Shown: positions 7,531 to 16,632, counted from the first letter of the stretch. The stretch is DNA of 64,000 nucleotides from Mycolicibacterium thermoresistibile (GCF_900187065.1 NZ_LT906483.1:3534001-3598000), one strand, 5' to 3'. The notes: generated by a model not told the origin, from the letters alone. Translations and numbers: made by a program.

Positions 7531-10308
7531 TCAGGCGGCTCCGGCGGGGGCGGGTTCGAGCACCTCGACCAGCCCGGTGGTACCGTTGATCCGGACGTAG
7601 GCGCCGTCGGGGATGATCTGCGTGGCGCCCACGATCTGCACGGCGGGGATCCCATGCTCGCGCGACAGGCAGGCCCCGTGTGCGAGCATGCCGCCGGTCT
7701 CGATGATCAGCCCGCTGATCACCCCGAACACCGGCGACCAGCCCGGGTCGGTGGCGTTGCAGACCAGCACGTCGCCCTGTTCGAGGGTGCCGATCTCAGT
7801 CATGCTGGCCAGCACCCGCGCCCGGCCCTCGACCTGCCCGGCCGAGGTGCCGACACCGTTGATCGCACCGCTGCCCGCCACGGCGGCCGGGGCCGCCTCG
7901 TCGACCGGGGTCTCACCGCGCATGAACATCGGCGGGGTGAACGTCCGGGACTCGAACAGTTCGAAGTCGGGTCGGCGAGCCGCGATCTTGGCCTGCACGA
8001 GCGGCTGCTTCGCGGTGCCGTTGAGCACCTCGAACAGCTCGGTCTCGCCGAGGAAGAACGCGTCGTCCTCCTTCTCCAGGCGACCGCGCTCGACGCACCG
8101 GCGCGCGACCTCCAGGAACGCCTTGCGCTTGGCGTAGGTGATCCGGTCGATGAAGTGGCGCCAGTCGTCACGCAACACCAGGAAGTCGATGATCTGGTGC
8201 TGCAACAACTTGAACAGCTGCTGCTTGACCGGGCCGAGGAAGCCCCGGCCGAGGTTCTCGATGACCTCCGCCTCGGCGGCTTCCCGGCGGGCCCGGACGC
8301 GTTCCTCCAGCTCGATCGGCGGGGTGGCTTCGGGCGCCTGCAGCTGCACCTTGAACGCCTCGTAGTCGACCGCCGGATCGTCCGCGCGACGCTTGAAGAT
8401 CAGGTCGCGGTCCGGATGGCCGCGGTGGCCGTGTTCGGCGAGGAACTCACGGTACTTCTCCAGGAACTCGCGGCCCTCGTCGCTGTTCTCCAGTTCCGCA
8501 AAAAACGCTGCGCCCTGGTGCTTTTCGAACGCGTCCGAGAGCACCTTGGAGTGGCGGATCATCGACGTCAGCTCGAAGAACGCCCGGTTCTCCAGCGCCT
8601 GCAGGGTCGTCGGCAGACCGCTGATCAGATCCTGACCGAGCAGCTCATTGGTGCCGGTGTAGTACTTGGCGAGCAGCGCGGCATGCAACGAGAAGAACAT
8701 CGACATCGCGGTGTACGCGCCGAACCACAGCGGGTCCATGAAGTCGATCGCGTACTCCTGCAGGTCGCGCTGGTAGCGGTAGAGCTCGTCATCCGACAGC
8801 GCCCGCAACTCGGCGTCGGAAAGGCCGTTGGCCTTGGCCACCGCCGCCTCGTTGAACAGGTAGTCCTCCCGGATCACCTTCTTCCACCTCGACAGCGAAT
8901 AGATCGGTGAGACCGAGAAGCTGATCATCGCCTTGAGCCAGCGGACGACGTCCAGCGGCTCGGCGAACATCTGCTCCTGCATGTCGGCGGGCACCACGTT
9001 CGCACCGGCCGGACGGGCGAACCGCGGCAGAACGTAACGCAGCCGCTTCTCGTCCATGTCGACGTTCCAGTAGACGGTGCCGTACTTGTCCTTGTACAGC
9101 CGCTGCCCGAGCAGATCCTGGAATCCCGCGCGGGCGTTCATCCGGTCGTAGCCGACCTGGGTCTCGCGGGCCCGCACCGAGAAGAACAGTGGGGTGATCC
9201 CACCGGTCCAGTACTGTTCGGCGTATTTGAACGTCCACAGGGTGTCGGGGTCCTCCGGACCGTTCTGCCAGTCGTTGAAGCCCTCGGGCCAGGTGAACTT
9301 CGCCCCCGTGATCGGTCGGGTCTGCAGCAGGAAGAACTCGCCGTCCACGCAGGCCCACTCGATGTCCTGGGGCAGTCCGCCGTAGTGGTCCATCACCTGC
9401 CGGCCCAGCGCGGCCAGCTCAGCCACCTGCTCGTCGGTCAGGCTGAGCCGGCCCGCGTCCTCCTCGGACACCGCCAGGGTGACGGTCCCGCTGGGCTTGT
9501 CCGGGGCACGGACGATCTTTTCCTTCTTGTTCCCGACGTTGGCCTGCTTGATCTTGAGGGTGCCGAGGTCGACGGTGAACTCGTCGGGATTGATCGCTCC
9601 GGAGACGATCGACTCCCCGAGCCCGTAGGCGGAGTTGATGACGATCTCGTCGGTGCGGTTGTTCAGCGGGTTGGCGGTGTACATCACCCCGCTGACATCG
9701 GCCTCGGCCATGGTCTGCACCACGACAGCGATCTTGGCCTCGCGGTGATCGAAGCCGTGCTCCTCGCGGTAGGCGACCGCCCGGGCGGTCCACATCGAGG
9801 CCCAGCACCGCCGGACCGCGTCGAGGACCTCGCCGGTCCCGCGGATGTCGAGGTAGGTGTCGTGCATGCCGGCGAAGCTGGCCTCGGCGGTATCCTCGGC
9901 CGTGCCGGATGACCGCACCGCCACATAGACGTCGGCGCCGAGTTCGGTGTAGGCGCGTTCGATGTCGTGGGCGAGCTTGTCGGGAAGCTCCACCGCCGTC
10001 ACGACATCACGGATCGCGGCCGCGGTGCTCTCCAGCCGCGCGAGGTCGGCCACGTCCAGGCCCTTCAGCAACTCGAAGATCCGGTCCGCCGCCCCACTGT
10101 CGGCGAGGGTGGCGGCATACGCCTCGGTGCTGACGGTGAACCCGTTGGGAACCCGGAAACCGGCCGCGACGAGTTCGCCGAGATTCATGCCTTTTCCGCC
10201 GACGAGTCGCGGGTCGGTGGCGCCGGGATCGGCGAATCGGATGACGTTGCTCACGGTGTGCTCCGCTTCGACGGTGTTCGGGGATGTGACGGCTGACATA
10301 TCGGTCAT
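7531..10308 (-). CDS. PEP-synthase-like / rifampin-phosphotransferase-like dikinase
   Basis: About 925 aa. The N-terminal ATP-grasp part begins IRFADPGATDPRLVGGKGMN and includes SSGTAEDTAEASFAGMHDTY. A long central region of no clear family follows. The C-terminal swivelling phospho-histidine domain has TGGMLAHGACLSREHGIPAV with candidate catalytic His877. There is no C-terminal PEP/pyruvate barrel. This is the architecture of rifampin phosphotransferase, which uses ATP to phosphorylate a hydroxyl and gives AMP and phosphate; phenylphosphate synthase uses related domains. The acceptor here is unknown and need not be rifampin. Start is uncertain among ATGs at 10311, 10308 and 10299; the longer frame lacks homology. 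A palindromic operator lies about 30 nt upstream. Confidence 0.8.
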   Translation of the reverse strand: MTDMSAVTSPNTVEAEHTVSNVIRFADPGATDPRLVGGKGMNLGELVAAGFRVPNGFTVSTEAYAATLADSGAADRIFELLKGLDVADLARLESTAAAIRDVVTAVELPDKLAHDIERAYTELGADVYVAVRSSGTAEDTAEASFAGMHDTYLDIRGTGEVLDAVRRCWASMWTARAVAYREEHGFDHREAKIAVVVQTMAEADVSGVMYTANPLNNRTDEIVINSAYGLGESIVSGAINPDEFTVDLGTLKIKQANVGNKKEKIVRAPDKPSGTVTLAVSEEDAGRLSLTDEQVAELAALGRQVMDHYGGLPQDIEWACVDGEFFLLQTRPITGAKFTWPEGFNDWQNGPEDPDTLWTFKYAEQYWTGGITPLFFSVRARETQVGYDRMNARAGFQDLLGQRLYKDKYGTVYWNVDMDEKRLRYVLPRFARPAGANVVPADMQEQMFAEPLDVVRWLKAMISFSVSPIYSLSRWKKVIREDYLFNEAAVAKANGLSDAELRALSDDELYRYQRDLQEYAIDFMDPLWFGAYTAMSMFFSLHAALLAKYYTGTNELLGQDLISGLPTTLQALENRAFFELTSMIRHSKVLSDAFEKHQGAAFFAELENSDEGREFLEKYREFLAEHGHRGHPDRDLIFKRRADDPAVDYEAFKVQLQAPEATPPIELEERVRARREAAEAEVIENLGRGFLGPVKQQLFKLLQHQIIDFLVLRDDWRHFIDRITYAKRKAFLEVARRCVERGRLEKEDDAFFLGETELFEVLNGTAKQPLVQAKIAARRPDFELFESRTFTPPMFMRGETPVDEAAPAAVAGSGAINGVGTSAGQVEGRARVLASMTEIGTLEQGDVLVCNATDPGWSPVFGVISGLIIETGGMLAHGACLSREHGIPAVQIVGATQIIPDGAYVRINGTTGLVEVLEPAPAGAA

Positions 10309-10338
10309 CATGCAGAGCCACCCCTGCGGTGTCAAGGT

Positions 10339-10352
10339 TTCCTCCGGAGGAA
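10339..10352. promoter_or_regulatory. Palindromic operator, copy 1 (dikinase side)
   Basis: TTCCTCCGGAGGAA is a perfect 14-bp palindrome about 30 nt upstream of the chosen dikinase start, where a bound repressor would block its promoter. It differs from the copy at 10674 by one base. The protein that binds it is not known; the GntR regulator at the window start or a TetR-type protein elsewhere are candidates. Confidence 0.6.
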
Positions 10353-10359
10353 TTTGGTC

Positions 10360-10369
10360 CAGACGTCTG
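10360..10369. promoter_or_regulatory. 10-bp palindrome CAGACGTCTG
   Basis: A perfect inverted repeat 8 nt beyond operator copy 1. It could be a second regulator site, but a 10-bp palindrome can occur by chance in GC-rich DNA. Confidence 0.3.
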
Positions 10370-10673
10370 TCCGCCGAATTCGAGCCGACCTTGACATCCA
10401 CGGCACCGCAGCTGATTTCGCCAGATCGCCGCCGCCACCCCTGCCGACGCCGATGGCCGACGATCACCGCCCGGCGTATCCGGGCCCCTGGAAACCGCCG
10501 GCGCGCGAGACCACCCGCGACGGGGGCACGCGCGGAGCCCGGATACCGTCGGCTGCACCCTGCCGACGCCCATACCGCATCGACCCGTCGGCTGGCGCAG
10601 CACCCAAGGCCAGCCGGTCGACCAGCGGAAACTCCAATCTGAACCGCGGGAAGCGGTATGCTGGGTGCGATAA

Positions 10674-10687
10674 TTCCTCCGTAGGAA
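10674..10687. promoter_or_regulatory. Palindromic operator, copy 2 (phosphatase side)
   Basis: TTCCTCCGTAGGAA is a near-palindrome that differs from copy 1 only at the ninth base. It lies 86 nt upstream of the phosphatase start and next to GATAAT (10668-10673), a possible -10 box. Placement of one copy at each divergent promoter suggests one regulator controls both operons. Confidence 0.6.
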
Positions 10688-10773
10688 AAGCTTGACCATC
10701 GGACCGTCATGGCCTTGGATGGGTCCGTAGCCGCCACCTGCGCGGAGGCATCGAAACAACAGTGGAGGTATGT

Positions 10774-11541
10774 GTGTCCGCCCCGGTAACGATCGTTCCG
10801 AACTTCCGCTCGCTGGGCGGCCTGCCGACCACCGACGGTCGCCGGGTCAAAGAAGGCGTTCTGTACCGGTCCGAGAACCTCACCAACCTCGATGAGGACG
10901 CGCGGAAACACCTTGCGGCACTGAATATTCGCAGCGTCTGCGACCTCCGCAGCGCGGGCGAGCAGCAGAAGCATCCGCTGGTCTGGCCCGGTGAGAATCC
11001 GAAATCCATTCCGGTCAAGACGCTCCCGGACGCCCGAGTGGCCGGTACCGAGCTGATCCACGAGCTCATGAGCGACCCCTCAGGGGAGAGACTGGCGCGG
11101 CTGCTGCGCGAGAACGCGGCCGATATGCCGACCGCGTTCCAGGACAGCATGAAGGCGATCTTCGACGCGATCATCGACGACGAGGCACTGCCGATGCTGG
11201 TGATGTGCGTGGCCGGCAAGGACCGCACCGGGTTCGTCGTCGCCATCATCCTCGCCGCCCTCGATGTCGAATGGGATGCGATCGTCGCCGACTATCTCGC
11301 CTCCAAGGACCACACCGACAAGTACCGGCTGCACCAGTCGCTGATGGAGTACATCGAGGAGCCACCGGCGGAACTGTTGTCCGCGGACACGCTGCTCGAC
11401 GTCGGAAACCGCGCCGAATACCTCAAGGCCTCCTTCGACACGATCGACCGCGAGCACGGCTCGTTCGAGAACTATCTCGTCGAGGTGTGCGGGCTCACCC
11501 CGGAGCGGCGGGAGCGGCTCAAAGAACTGATGCTCGAGTGA
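10774..11541 (+). CDS. MptpB-type tyrosine/phosphoinositide phosphatase
   Basis: A 255-aa phosphatase of the Y_phosphatase3 / PtpB family. It begins with the family pattern NFRSLGGLPTTDGRRVKEG and carries the P-loop CVAGKDRTG with nucleophile Cys145 and Arg151. The Lys after Gly in the P-loop is typical of the MptpB branch, which acts on phosphotyrosine, phosphoserine/threonine and phosphoinositides. I start it at the GTG at 10774, 5 nt after GGAGG. The ATG at 10770 is out of frame. It is transcribed divergently from the dikinase gene with a shared type of operator, so it may act on the same phosphorylated intermediate; this is inference. No signal peptide is seen. Confidence 0.85.
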   Translation: MSAPVTIVPNFRSLGGLPTTDGRRVKEGVLYRSENLTNLDEDARKHLAALNIRSVCDLRSAGEQQKHPLVWPGENPKSIPVKTLPDARVAGTELIHELMSDPSGERLARLLRENAADMPTAFQDSMKAIFDAIIDDEALPMLVMCVAGKDRTGFVVAIILAALDVEWDAIVADYLASKDHTDKYRLHQSLMEYIEEPPAELLSADTLLDVGNRAEYLKASFDTIDREHGSFENYLVEVCGLTPERRERLKELMLE

Positions 11542-11642
11542 CTCGCAGTCGCGCGCGGCGATGAGGCGAGCGCATGGTTGCTGCCACCCGGGGTATGCGG
11601 ACAACACCGTGCGCTCGTCCCATGCGGGATCGGGGCGGGTGT

Positions 11643-13202
11643 TCAGGGCCTGACGCCGTGGGTGACCACGTCTGCCGACTCCACCACCTCCCGCGGCAGT
11701 TCCAGACTCGGATCGATCGCGATCGTCTTGGGCCGCAAATACTCCGCCAAGCCGGCCGGACCGTGCTCCCGACCGATTCCGGATCGCTTGACCCCGCCGA
11801 ACGGGGCGTTGAAATCGGCGGTGTAGGAGTTCACCGCGAACGTTCCGGTGTGGATTCGGCGGGCCAACCGGAAGCCGTGGGCGACATCGGCGGTGAACAC
11901 CGAACCGGACAACCCGTAGGGCGTGTTGTTCGCGATCTCGATCGCCTGATCCTCGGTGTCGTACGGGATCACCACGGCCACCGGGCCGAACACCTCTTCC
12001 TGGGCGATCTCCATCTCGGGGGTGACACCGGTCATCAGGGTGGGCTGCACGTACCAACCGCGGTCCAGCCCGTCGGGGACGCCGCCACCGAACGCGATGG
12101 TCGCACCGTCGCGCACCGCCCGTTCGATGAAACCGAGCACCCGTTGCTGGTGCGCACGGGTGATCATCGGACCGATCTGGGTGTCGGGGTCGTGCGGGTC
12201 GCCGACCTTGAGGTCGCCGAACGCCCGCACCAATCGGTCCACGATCTCGTCGTGTCTGGCGCGCGGCACCAGGAACCGGCTCTGACTGGTGCAACTCTGT
12301 CCGCTACTGGGGACCACGCTGACCGCCACCAAGGTGGGGATCACGTCGTCGAGGTCGGCGTCGTCGAGGACGATCGCCGAGGCCTTGCCGCCCAACTCCA
12401 GCACCGCCGGCCGGACGAGCGCTCCGCAGGCCGCGCCGATCTGTTCGCCCACAGCCCGTGACCCGGTGAAGCTGACCATGTCCACACCCTCATGGGTGAC
12501 CAGATGGTGGGAGACCTCCGGTCCGGCGGCCACGATGTTGATGACTCCCGGCGGGAAGCCCACCTCCTGGATCAGCTCACCCATCGCGAAGACCGCCAAC
12601 GGATTCGGCTCGGGAACCTTGATCACCACGGTGCATCCGGCCACGATCGCCGGTGCGACCTTCTGCGCGGTCCCGGCCAACGAGAAGTTGTACGCCACCA
12701 GCGCCGCCAGCACCCCGGCCGGTTCCTTGACGGTCAGGCTCTGGGTCTGGAACGGCATCACCATCCCGCCCGCGGCGCCACCGGCCAGCGGCCCGAGGTC
12801 GGCGGTGCGGACCTCGGTGAACGGATACTGGCGACCGATCACGGCGTTGTAGTTCCAGTGCAGCGTCGGCGCCACGGCCTGATAGATGTCGGCCTGGGTG
12901 CGCGGGCAGCCGAGCTCGTCGACGAGCAGTTCGGCAAACTCGTCGCGGTGCTGCTGCAGCTTCGCCGCCAGCGCTTCGCACAGATCGGCCCGCTCGGCCA
13001 CCGGCCTGGTGGGCCAGTCGGTTTCGTAGAACGCCCGGCGAGCGGCGGCCACCGCGGCGTCGATGTCGGCGGCGGTGGCCGCCGGGACCCGGCCGATCTC
13101 CGCACCGGTGGACGGTGAGATCACCGGGAACGTCGCCGACGATGATGCGGGCCGCCACCCACCGTCGATGAAGAACTCGCCGTAGCTGCGTTTCAACGCC
13201 AT
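11643..13202 (-). CDS. Aldehyde dehydrogenase family protein
   Basis: A 519-aa NAD(P)-dependent aldehyde dehydrogenase, oxidising an aldehyde to a carboxylate. Catalytic Cys304 sits in SSGQSCTSQSRF and general base Glu269 in VLELGGKASAIVLDDADLDD. The coenzyme loop FTGSRAVG is present. The usual PWNFPL is AYNFSL, which keeps the catalytic Asn172 but changes the flanking residues. The ATG at 13202 follows AGGAG. It is 19 nt downstream of an SDR and is the last gene of the CoA-transferase operon, so it probably removes an aldehyde released there. A 101-nt gap, without a clear hairpin, separates its end from the convergent phosphatase gene. Confidence 0.9.
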   Translation of the reverse strand: MALKRSYGEFFIDGGWRPASSSATFPVISPSTGAEIGRVPAATAADIDAAVAAARRAFYETDWPTRPVAERADLCEALAAKLQQHRDEFAELLVDELGCPRTQADIYQAVAPTLHWNYNAVIGRQYPFTEVRTADLGPLAGGAAGGMVMPFQTQSLTVKEPAGVLAALVAYNFSLAGTAQKVAPAIVAGCTVVIKVPEPNPLAVFAMGELIQEVGFPPGVINIVAAGPEVSHHLVTHEGVDMVSFTGSRAVGEQIGAACGALVRPAVLELGGKASAIVLDDADLDDVIPTLVAVSVVPSSGQSCTSQSRFLVPRARHDEIVDRLVRAFGDLKVGDPHDPDTQIGPMITRAHQQRVLGFIERAVRDGATIAFGGGVPDGLDRGWYVQPTLMTGVTPEMEIAQEEVFGPVAVVIPYDTEDQAIEIANNTPYGLSGSVFTADVAHGFRLARRIHTGTFAVNSYTADFNAPFGGVKRSGIGREHGPAGLAEYLRPKTIAIDPSLELPREVVESADVVTHGVRP

Positions 13203-13221
13203 GACACGCTCCTGCGATGGG

Positions 13222-13998
13222 TCAGTACGGTGACGATCCACCGTCGATGTTCAGCGTGGTGCCGGTGATCGCCGAGCTCTCCTCGGCGACCAGCATCGAC
13301 ACCGCATGTGCGACCTCGTCGAGCTCGATGTGGCGGCCGATCCGGGACAGGTCCTTGTAGTTCTGCTGCGGATCGGCGAACCGGCCTTCGTCGAACGCCT
13401 TCGACGCCTTGCGCTGACGGGTCGGAATGTGCACGTACCCGGGGCAGACCGCGTTACAGGTGATGCCGTGGGCGCCGTAGTCGAATGCCAGCGATTTGGT
13501 CAGCCCCAGCAGCGCGTGCTTGCTGGTGACGTAGGGCCCGATCTTCGGCAGTGTCGGCATCTTGCCTTCCAGTGAGGACATCATCACGATCCGGCCCCAC
13601 GACGCGGCGAGCATGTCCGGCACCACGGCGCGGGTCATCCGGATCGCCGACATGACGTTGCGGTTGAAACTGTCCAGCCAGGCGTCGGGGTCGAGGTCGT
13701 GGATGTAACCGAACTCGTTCGAGCTGCCGCCGCCGACGTTGTTCACCAGGACGCCGATGCCGCCCAACGCGTTCCGGACCTCGGCTGCGACTCGCTCGGC
13801 ATCGTGGGGGTCGGTGGCGTCAGAGCGGATGAACACGAACTCCTCCGGGCAGCCGACCTCGTCGACGAGTTGGGCGCCCCTCTCGGCGTTGCGGCCGGTG
13901 ACGGCGACCCGCATCCCGTCGGCACGCAGGCGCAGCGCGATCGCCTTGCCGATGCCGTCGGTGCCGCCGGTGACCAGCGCGTTACGGGGTTTGGTCAT
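13222..13998 (-). CDS. SDR-family oxidoreductase
   Basis: A 258-aa classical short-chain dehydrogenase. The nucleotide-binding turn is TGGTDGIG (residues 10-17), the structural NNVG motif is at 86-89, and the catalytic set is Ser141/142, Tyr156 and Lys160 (YVTSK). The C-terminal ITGTTLNIDGG closes the fold. It probably oxidises a hydroxyl or reduces a keto group of a pathway intermediate. It lies between the second SDR (21 nt upstream) and the aldehyde dehydrogenase. Substrate cannot be read from the sequence. Confidence 0.88.
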   Translation of the reverse strand: MTKPRNALVTGGTDGIGKAIALRLRADGMRVAVTGRNAERGAQLVDEVGCPEEFVFIRSDATDPHDAERVAAEVRNALGGIGVLVNNVGGGSSNEFGYIHDLDPDAWLDSFNRNVMSAIRMTRAVVPDMLAASWGRIVMMSSLEGKMPTLPKIGPYVTSKHALLGLTKSLAFDYGAHGITCNAVCPGYVHIPTRQRKASKAFDEGRFADPQQNYKDLSRIGRHIELDEVAHAVSMLVAEESSAITGTTLNIDGGSSPY

Positions 13999-14019
13999 GA
14001 TGCTCGTCCTCTGCTCTGC

Positions 14020-14853
14020 TCACTTGACCAGTTGGCCGGCGTCGACCGGGATCGCCAGCCCGGTGACGTACCGGGCGGCATCCGAGGCCAGGAACGCCAC
14101 CATCTCGCTGATGTCCTCGGGTTCGAGCACGTCGACCGGGAGGGCCGGCATCTGCCGGAATACCTCCATGGCATCCGCCTCGGTCGGTTCGTCGAGGTCA
14201 GGGCGGAACACCTTGAACGTGGGCTCGTTGATGATCATCGGGGTGCGCACCGAGCCGGGGCACAACGCGTTGACCCGGATGTTGTGTTCGGCGAGTTCGT
14301 TTGCGAGCGTGCGCATCAAGCCGATCACCGCGTGTTTGGACGACACGTACGGCGCCAGGTGCTGGTAACCCTTCAGGCCCGCCGACGACGAGATGAGGGT
14401 GATCGACCCGCCCCTACCGGCCTCGATCATGGACGGGACCGCGGCCTTGACGGTGTGGAAAACGCCGGTGAGGTTGACGTCGAGCGCGGCTCGCCAGTCG
14501 GCTTCCGGGATCTCCCAGGTCTTCTTGTAGGCCGTTCCGATCCCGGCATTGGCGACCACGATGCCGATCGGACCGAACTGCGCGATCCCATCGTCGACGG
14601 CACTCTTCACGTCGTCGTAGTTGCGGACATCGCCCCGGCGGGCCAGGATCCGGCCGCCGTCCTCCTCGACGAGACGGACCGTCTCCTGCAGGTCCTCAGG
14701 GGTGGCCAGCGGGAAGAAGCACTCGTCGATATCGGCGGCGATGTCAAGCGCGACGATCGCCGCGCCCTCGCGGGCCAGGCGCAGCGCATGCGACCGCCCC
14801 TGACCACGCGCCGCACCGGTGACGAACGCGACCTTTCCGGTGAAAGCGCCCAT
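14020..14853 (-). CDS. Mycofactocin-coupled-type SDR oxidoreductase
   Basis: A 277-aa short-chain dehydrogenase whose start FTGKVAFVTGAARGQGRSHA matches the mycofactocin-coupled subfamily, in which NAD is thought to stay bound and be re-oxidised by the redox cofactor mycofactocin. Tyr169 and Lys173 (YVSSK), the Ser run at 155-157 and NAG at 102-104 form the catalytic framework. The longer insertion around residues 40-60 is usual for this group. I start it at the ATG at 14853 after AGGAG; upstream codons lack homology. It suggests an alcohol oxidation step in this operon. Confidence 0.87.
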   Translation of the reverse strand: MGAFTGKVAFVTGAARGQGRSHALRLAREGAAIVALDIAADIDECFFPLATPEDLQETVRLVEEDGGRILARRGDVRNYDDVKSAVDDGIAQFGPIGIVVANAGIGTAYKKTWEIPEADWRAALDVNLTGVFHTVKAAVPSMIEAGRGGSITLISSSAGLKGYQHLAPYVSSKHAVIGLMRTLANELAEHNIRVNALCPGSVRTPMIINEPTFKVFRPDLDEPTEADAMEVFRQMPALPVDVLEPEDISEMVAFLASDAARYVTGLAIPVDAGQLVK

Positions 14854-14947
14854 GATGCTCAACTCCTCACTGAGATTTCTGTCTGCAATAGCGGCGAGAA
14901 CCGGCGAATTGCTCTGATCAGCACCGGCCGGTACCGGTCTCACGGCC

Positions 14948-15391
14948 TCAACGGTCGGGCTCCCACTGCGGAATGGTCACCCCGGAACGCTCCTCCCAAC
15001 GCACCCGCATCGGCATTCCGGCCTCCAGTTCGGTTTCCGCGTCCAGTGTTCCGAGGAATCGGACGGACGGAAAGTCGGTCAATGCCACCAGCACCACGGC
15101 GTAGGGCGCCGGGAAGGCGGGATCCACCGGATGCCGCACCACGGTCCAGGTGTGCAGGGTGGCGGTCCCGGCCGCCTCCACCCACCGGACCGGGCCGTCC
15201 TCGGTGCCCACCAGCACCGGCGGATGCACCGGGGTGCCGTCCGCCTGCAGCGCGACCAGGAGTTTGCGCTGGGCGCAGCCCGCCCAGAACGGGGCCGAGT
15301 CGTGGTCGGTGGTGATCGGGATCGGCAGCAGATCCGCCGACCCGACACCCGCCGCCACCGCGTCCGCCCGGGAGACGGCAGCCGGGGTCAT
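14948..15391 (-). CDS. DUF35 OB-fold acyl-CoA-associated protein
   Basis: A 147-aa protein of the DUF35 family, which pairs with thiolase-fold enzymes. It shows the N-terminal helix DHDSAPFWAGCAQRKLLV, where the usual zinc-ribbon Cys pairs are mostly missing (one Cys in WAGCAQ), followed by the OB-fold with HTWTVVRHPVDPAFPAPYAV. The start ATG overlaps the stop of the thiolase-like gene (ATGA), so the subunits are made together. In steroid side-chain degradation such a DUF35 domain is needed by the aldolase Ltp2; a similar complex is likely here. Confidence 0.85.
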   Translation of the reverse strand: MTPAAVSRADAVAAGVGSADLLPIPITTDHDSAPFWAGCAQRKLLVALQADGTPVHPPVLVGTEDGPVRWVEAAGTATLHTWTVVRHPVDPAFPAPYAVVLVALTDFPSVRFLGTLDAETELEAGMPMRVRWEERSGVTIPQWEPDR

Positions 15392-16632
15392 TGGTCTCTC
15401 CTCAGGATGAGTGCACTCGTCGGAGCCGGCGAACCGCCCGTCACCAGGCAGGTCGCGGCGTCGCGGACCTGGCCGGTGGATTCGCCGCGTAGCTGACGCA
15501 CCCCCTCGAGCACGTGGTTCATGCCGTGGATATAGCCCTCGGACAGGTGACCGCCGGACGTGTTGACGGGAATCGTTCCATCGAGGTCGATCGCCCCGCT
15601 CTCGACGAACGGCCCGCCCTCCCCCTTGCTGCAGAAACCGTAATCCTCAACCTGGATCAGGGTGGTGATGGTGAAGCAGTCGTAAATCTGCGCCACATCG
15701 ATGTCGCTGGGGCCCAAGCCCGCGCGCCGGTACAGCGTCTGCGCGGCCCGCTTGGAGGGGAAGGTGGTGTAGTCGTCCCGAAACAAGGTGGGAAACACCA
15801 CTCCCCCTTTGGGGTCCGGTCCTGTCGCCATCGCCACGGCGCGGATCAGAACCGGGGCCGGACGGCAGTCCCGCGCCCGCTCGGTCGAGGTGACGATCAC
15901 CGCACAGGCGCCGTCGGTCTCCAGGCAGTAGTCGAACAGCCGCAGCGGCTCGGAGATCGGCCGCGAGTTCTGATGATCCTCCAGCGTCATCGTCCGGTCG
16001 TGCATCTGGGCGCGGGGGTTCGCGTTCGCCCGTTTGCGCACCGTGGTGGCGATGACCCCCAGTTGTTCACTGGTGGTGCCGTAGTCGATCATGTGCCGCT
16101 GCGCCACCATGGCGTACAGCTGCCCTGCGGCGGCCAGTCCGTACGGCAGGAAGTACTCGTCGTAGCTGCCGTTGCCGCCGACGGTCGCCGGCCCGCCCAG
16201 ATTGCGCCGGGTCTGCCCGTACCGATCCGCGCCGGACCGGCCGTTGAGGGCGCGGTACACCAGGACCGTGGTGGCCTGTCCGCTTTCGATCGCGGCCACC
16301 GCCTGGGCGATCTGTCCGGGAGCCACCGCCCCACCGGCGCCGCTGATCCCCCAGTAGGTGACGTCCTCGAGGCCCAGTGCGGTGGCCAGATCGTTGTGGG
16401 TGACCGTGTCGAAGTCGTTGCGCACCAGACCGTCGATGTCGCCGGGCTGCAATCCGGCATCGGCGAGCGCGTTGCGGGCGGCCGCCACCGCCAGCCCCAG
16501 CTCGCTGACGCCGGAATTTCGGGTGTACGCCGTCTCACCGATGCCGGCGATCGCGCACTGATCCCGATGCGGCGCATAGTCTTTCGAGGCAGGGTGGGTA
16601 ATCGCCGGGCCGTTCGCCACCGGTGGGGTCAT
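15388..16632 (-). CDS. SCP-x/Ltp2-type thiolase-fold protein, likely aldolase
   Basis: A 414-aa thiolase-superfamily protein of the lipid-transfer (SCP-x/Ltp) branch. The segment TYWGISGAGGAVAPGQIAQA lies where thiolases carry the nucleophilic Cys, and no Cys is present. The C-terminal part has IYDCFTITTLIQVEDYGFC and NTSGGHLSEGYIHGM. Missing the N-terminal Cys and having a coupled DUF35 partner are features of Ltp2, which does retro-aldol cleavage of beta-hydroxyacyl-CoA rather than thiolysis. I therefore favour an aldolase; a lipid-transfer-like thiolase is the alternative. It overlaps the CoA-transferase stop (ATGA) upstream. Confidence 0.82.
   Translation of the reverse strand: MTPPVANGPAITHPASKDYAPHRDQCAIAGIGETAYTRNSGVSELGLAVAAARNALADAGLQPGDIDGLVRNDFDTVTHNDLATALGLEDVTYWGISGAGGAVAPGQIAQAVAAIESGQATTVLVYRALNGRSGADRYGQTRRNLGGPATVGGNGSYDEYFLPYGLAAAGQLYAMVAQRHMIDYGTTSEQLGVIATTVRKRANANPRAQMHDRTMTLEDHQNSRPISEPLRLFDYCLETDGACAVIVTSTERARDCRPAPVLIRAVAMATGPDPKGGVVFPTLFRDDYTTFPSKRAAQTLYRRAGLGPSDIDVAQIYDCFTITTLIQVEDYGFCSKGEGGPFVESGAIDLDGTIPVNTSGGHLSEGYIHGMNHVLEGVRQLRGESTGQVRDAATCLVTGGSPAPTSALILRRDQ

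Larger units (their letters stand above)
10309..10773. other. Divergent control region, no gene
   Basis: This 465-bp gap separates the dikinase gene (minus) from the phosphatase gene (plus). It holds two copies of a 14-bp palindrome (10339-10352 and 10674-10687) and a separate 10-bp palindrome (10360-10369). The rest, about 10390-10660, contains only open frames without family features or convincing ribosome sites. I see no RNA gene in it. Confidence 0.6.

Noticed and set aside
7531..10308. Firm call as a rifampin-resistance gene
   Set aside because: The architecture fits, but the substrate region cannot be judged by eye and the neighbours suggest metabolism.
10309..11061. N-terminal extension of the dikinase to 11061
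   Set aside because: The extension overlaps the divergent phosphatase gene and both operator copies and has no recognisable domain; homology starts near IRFADPG.
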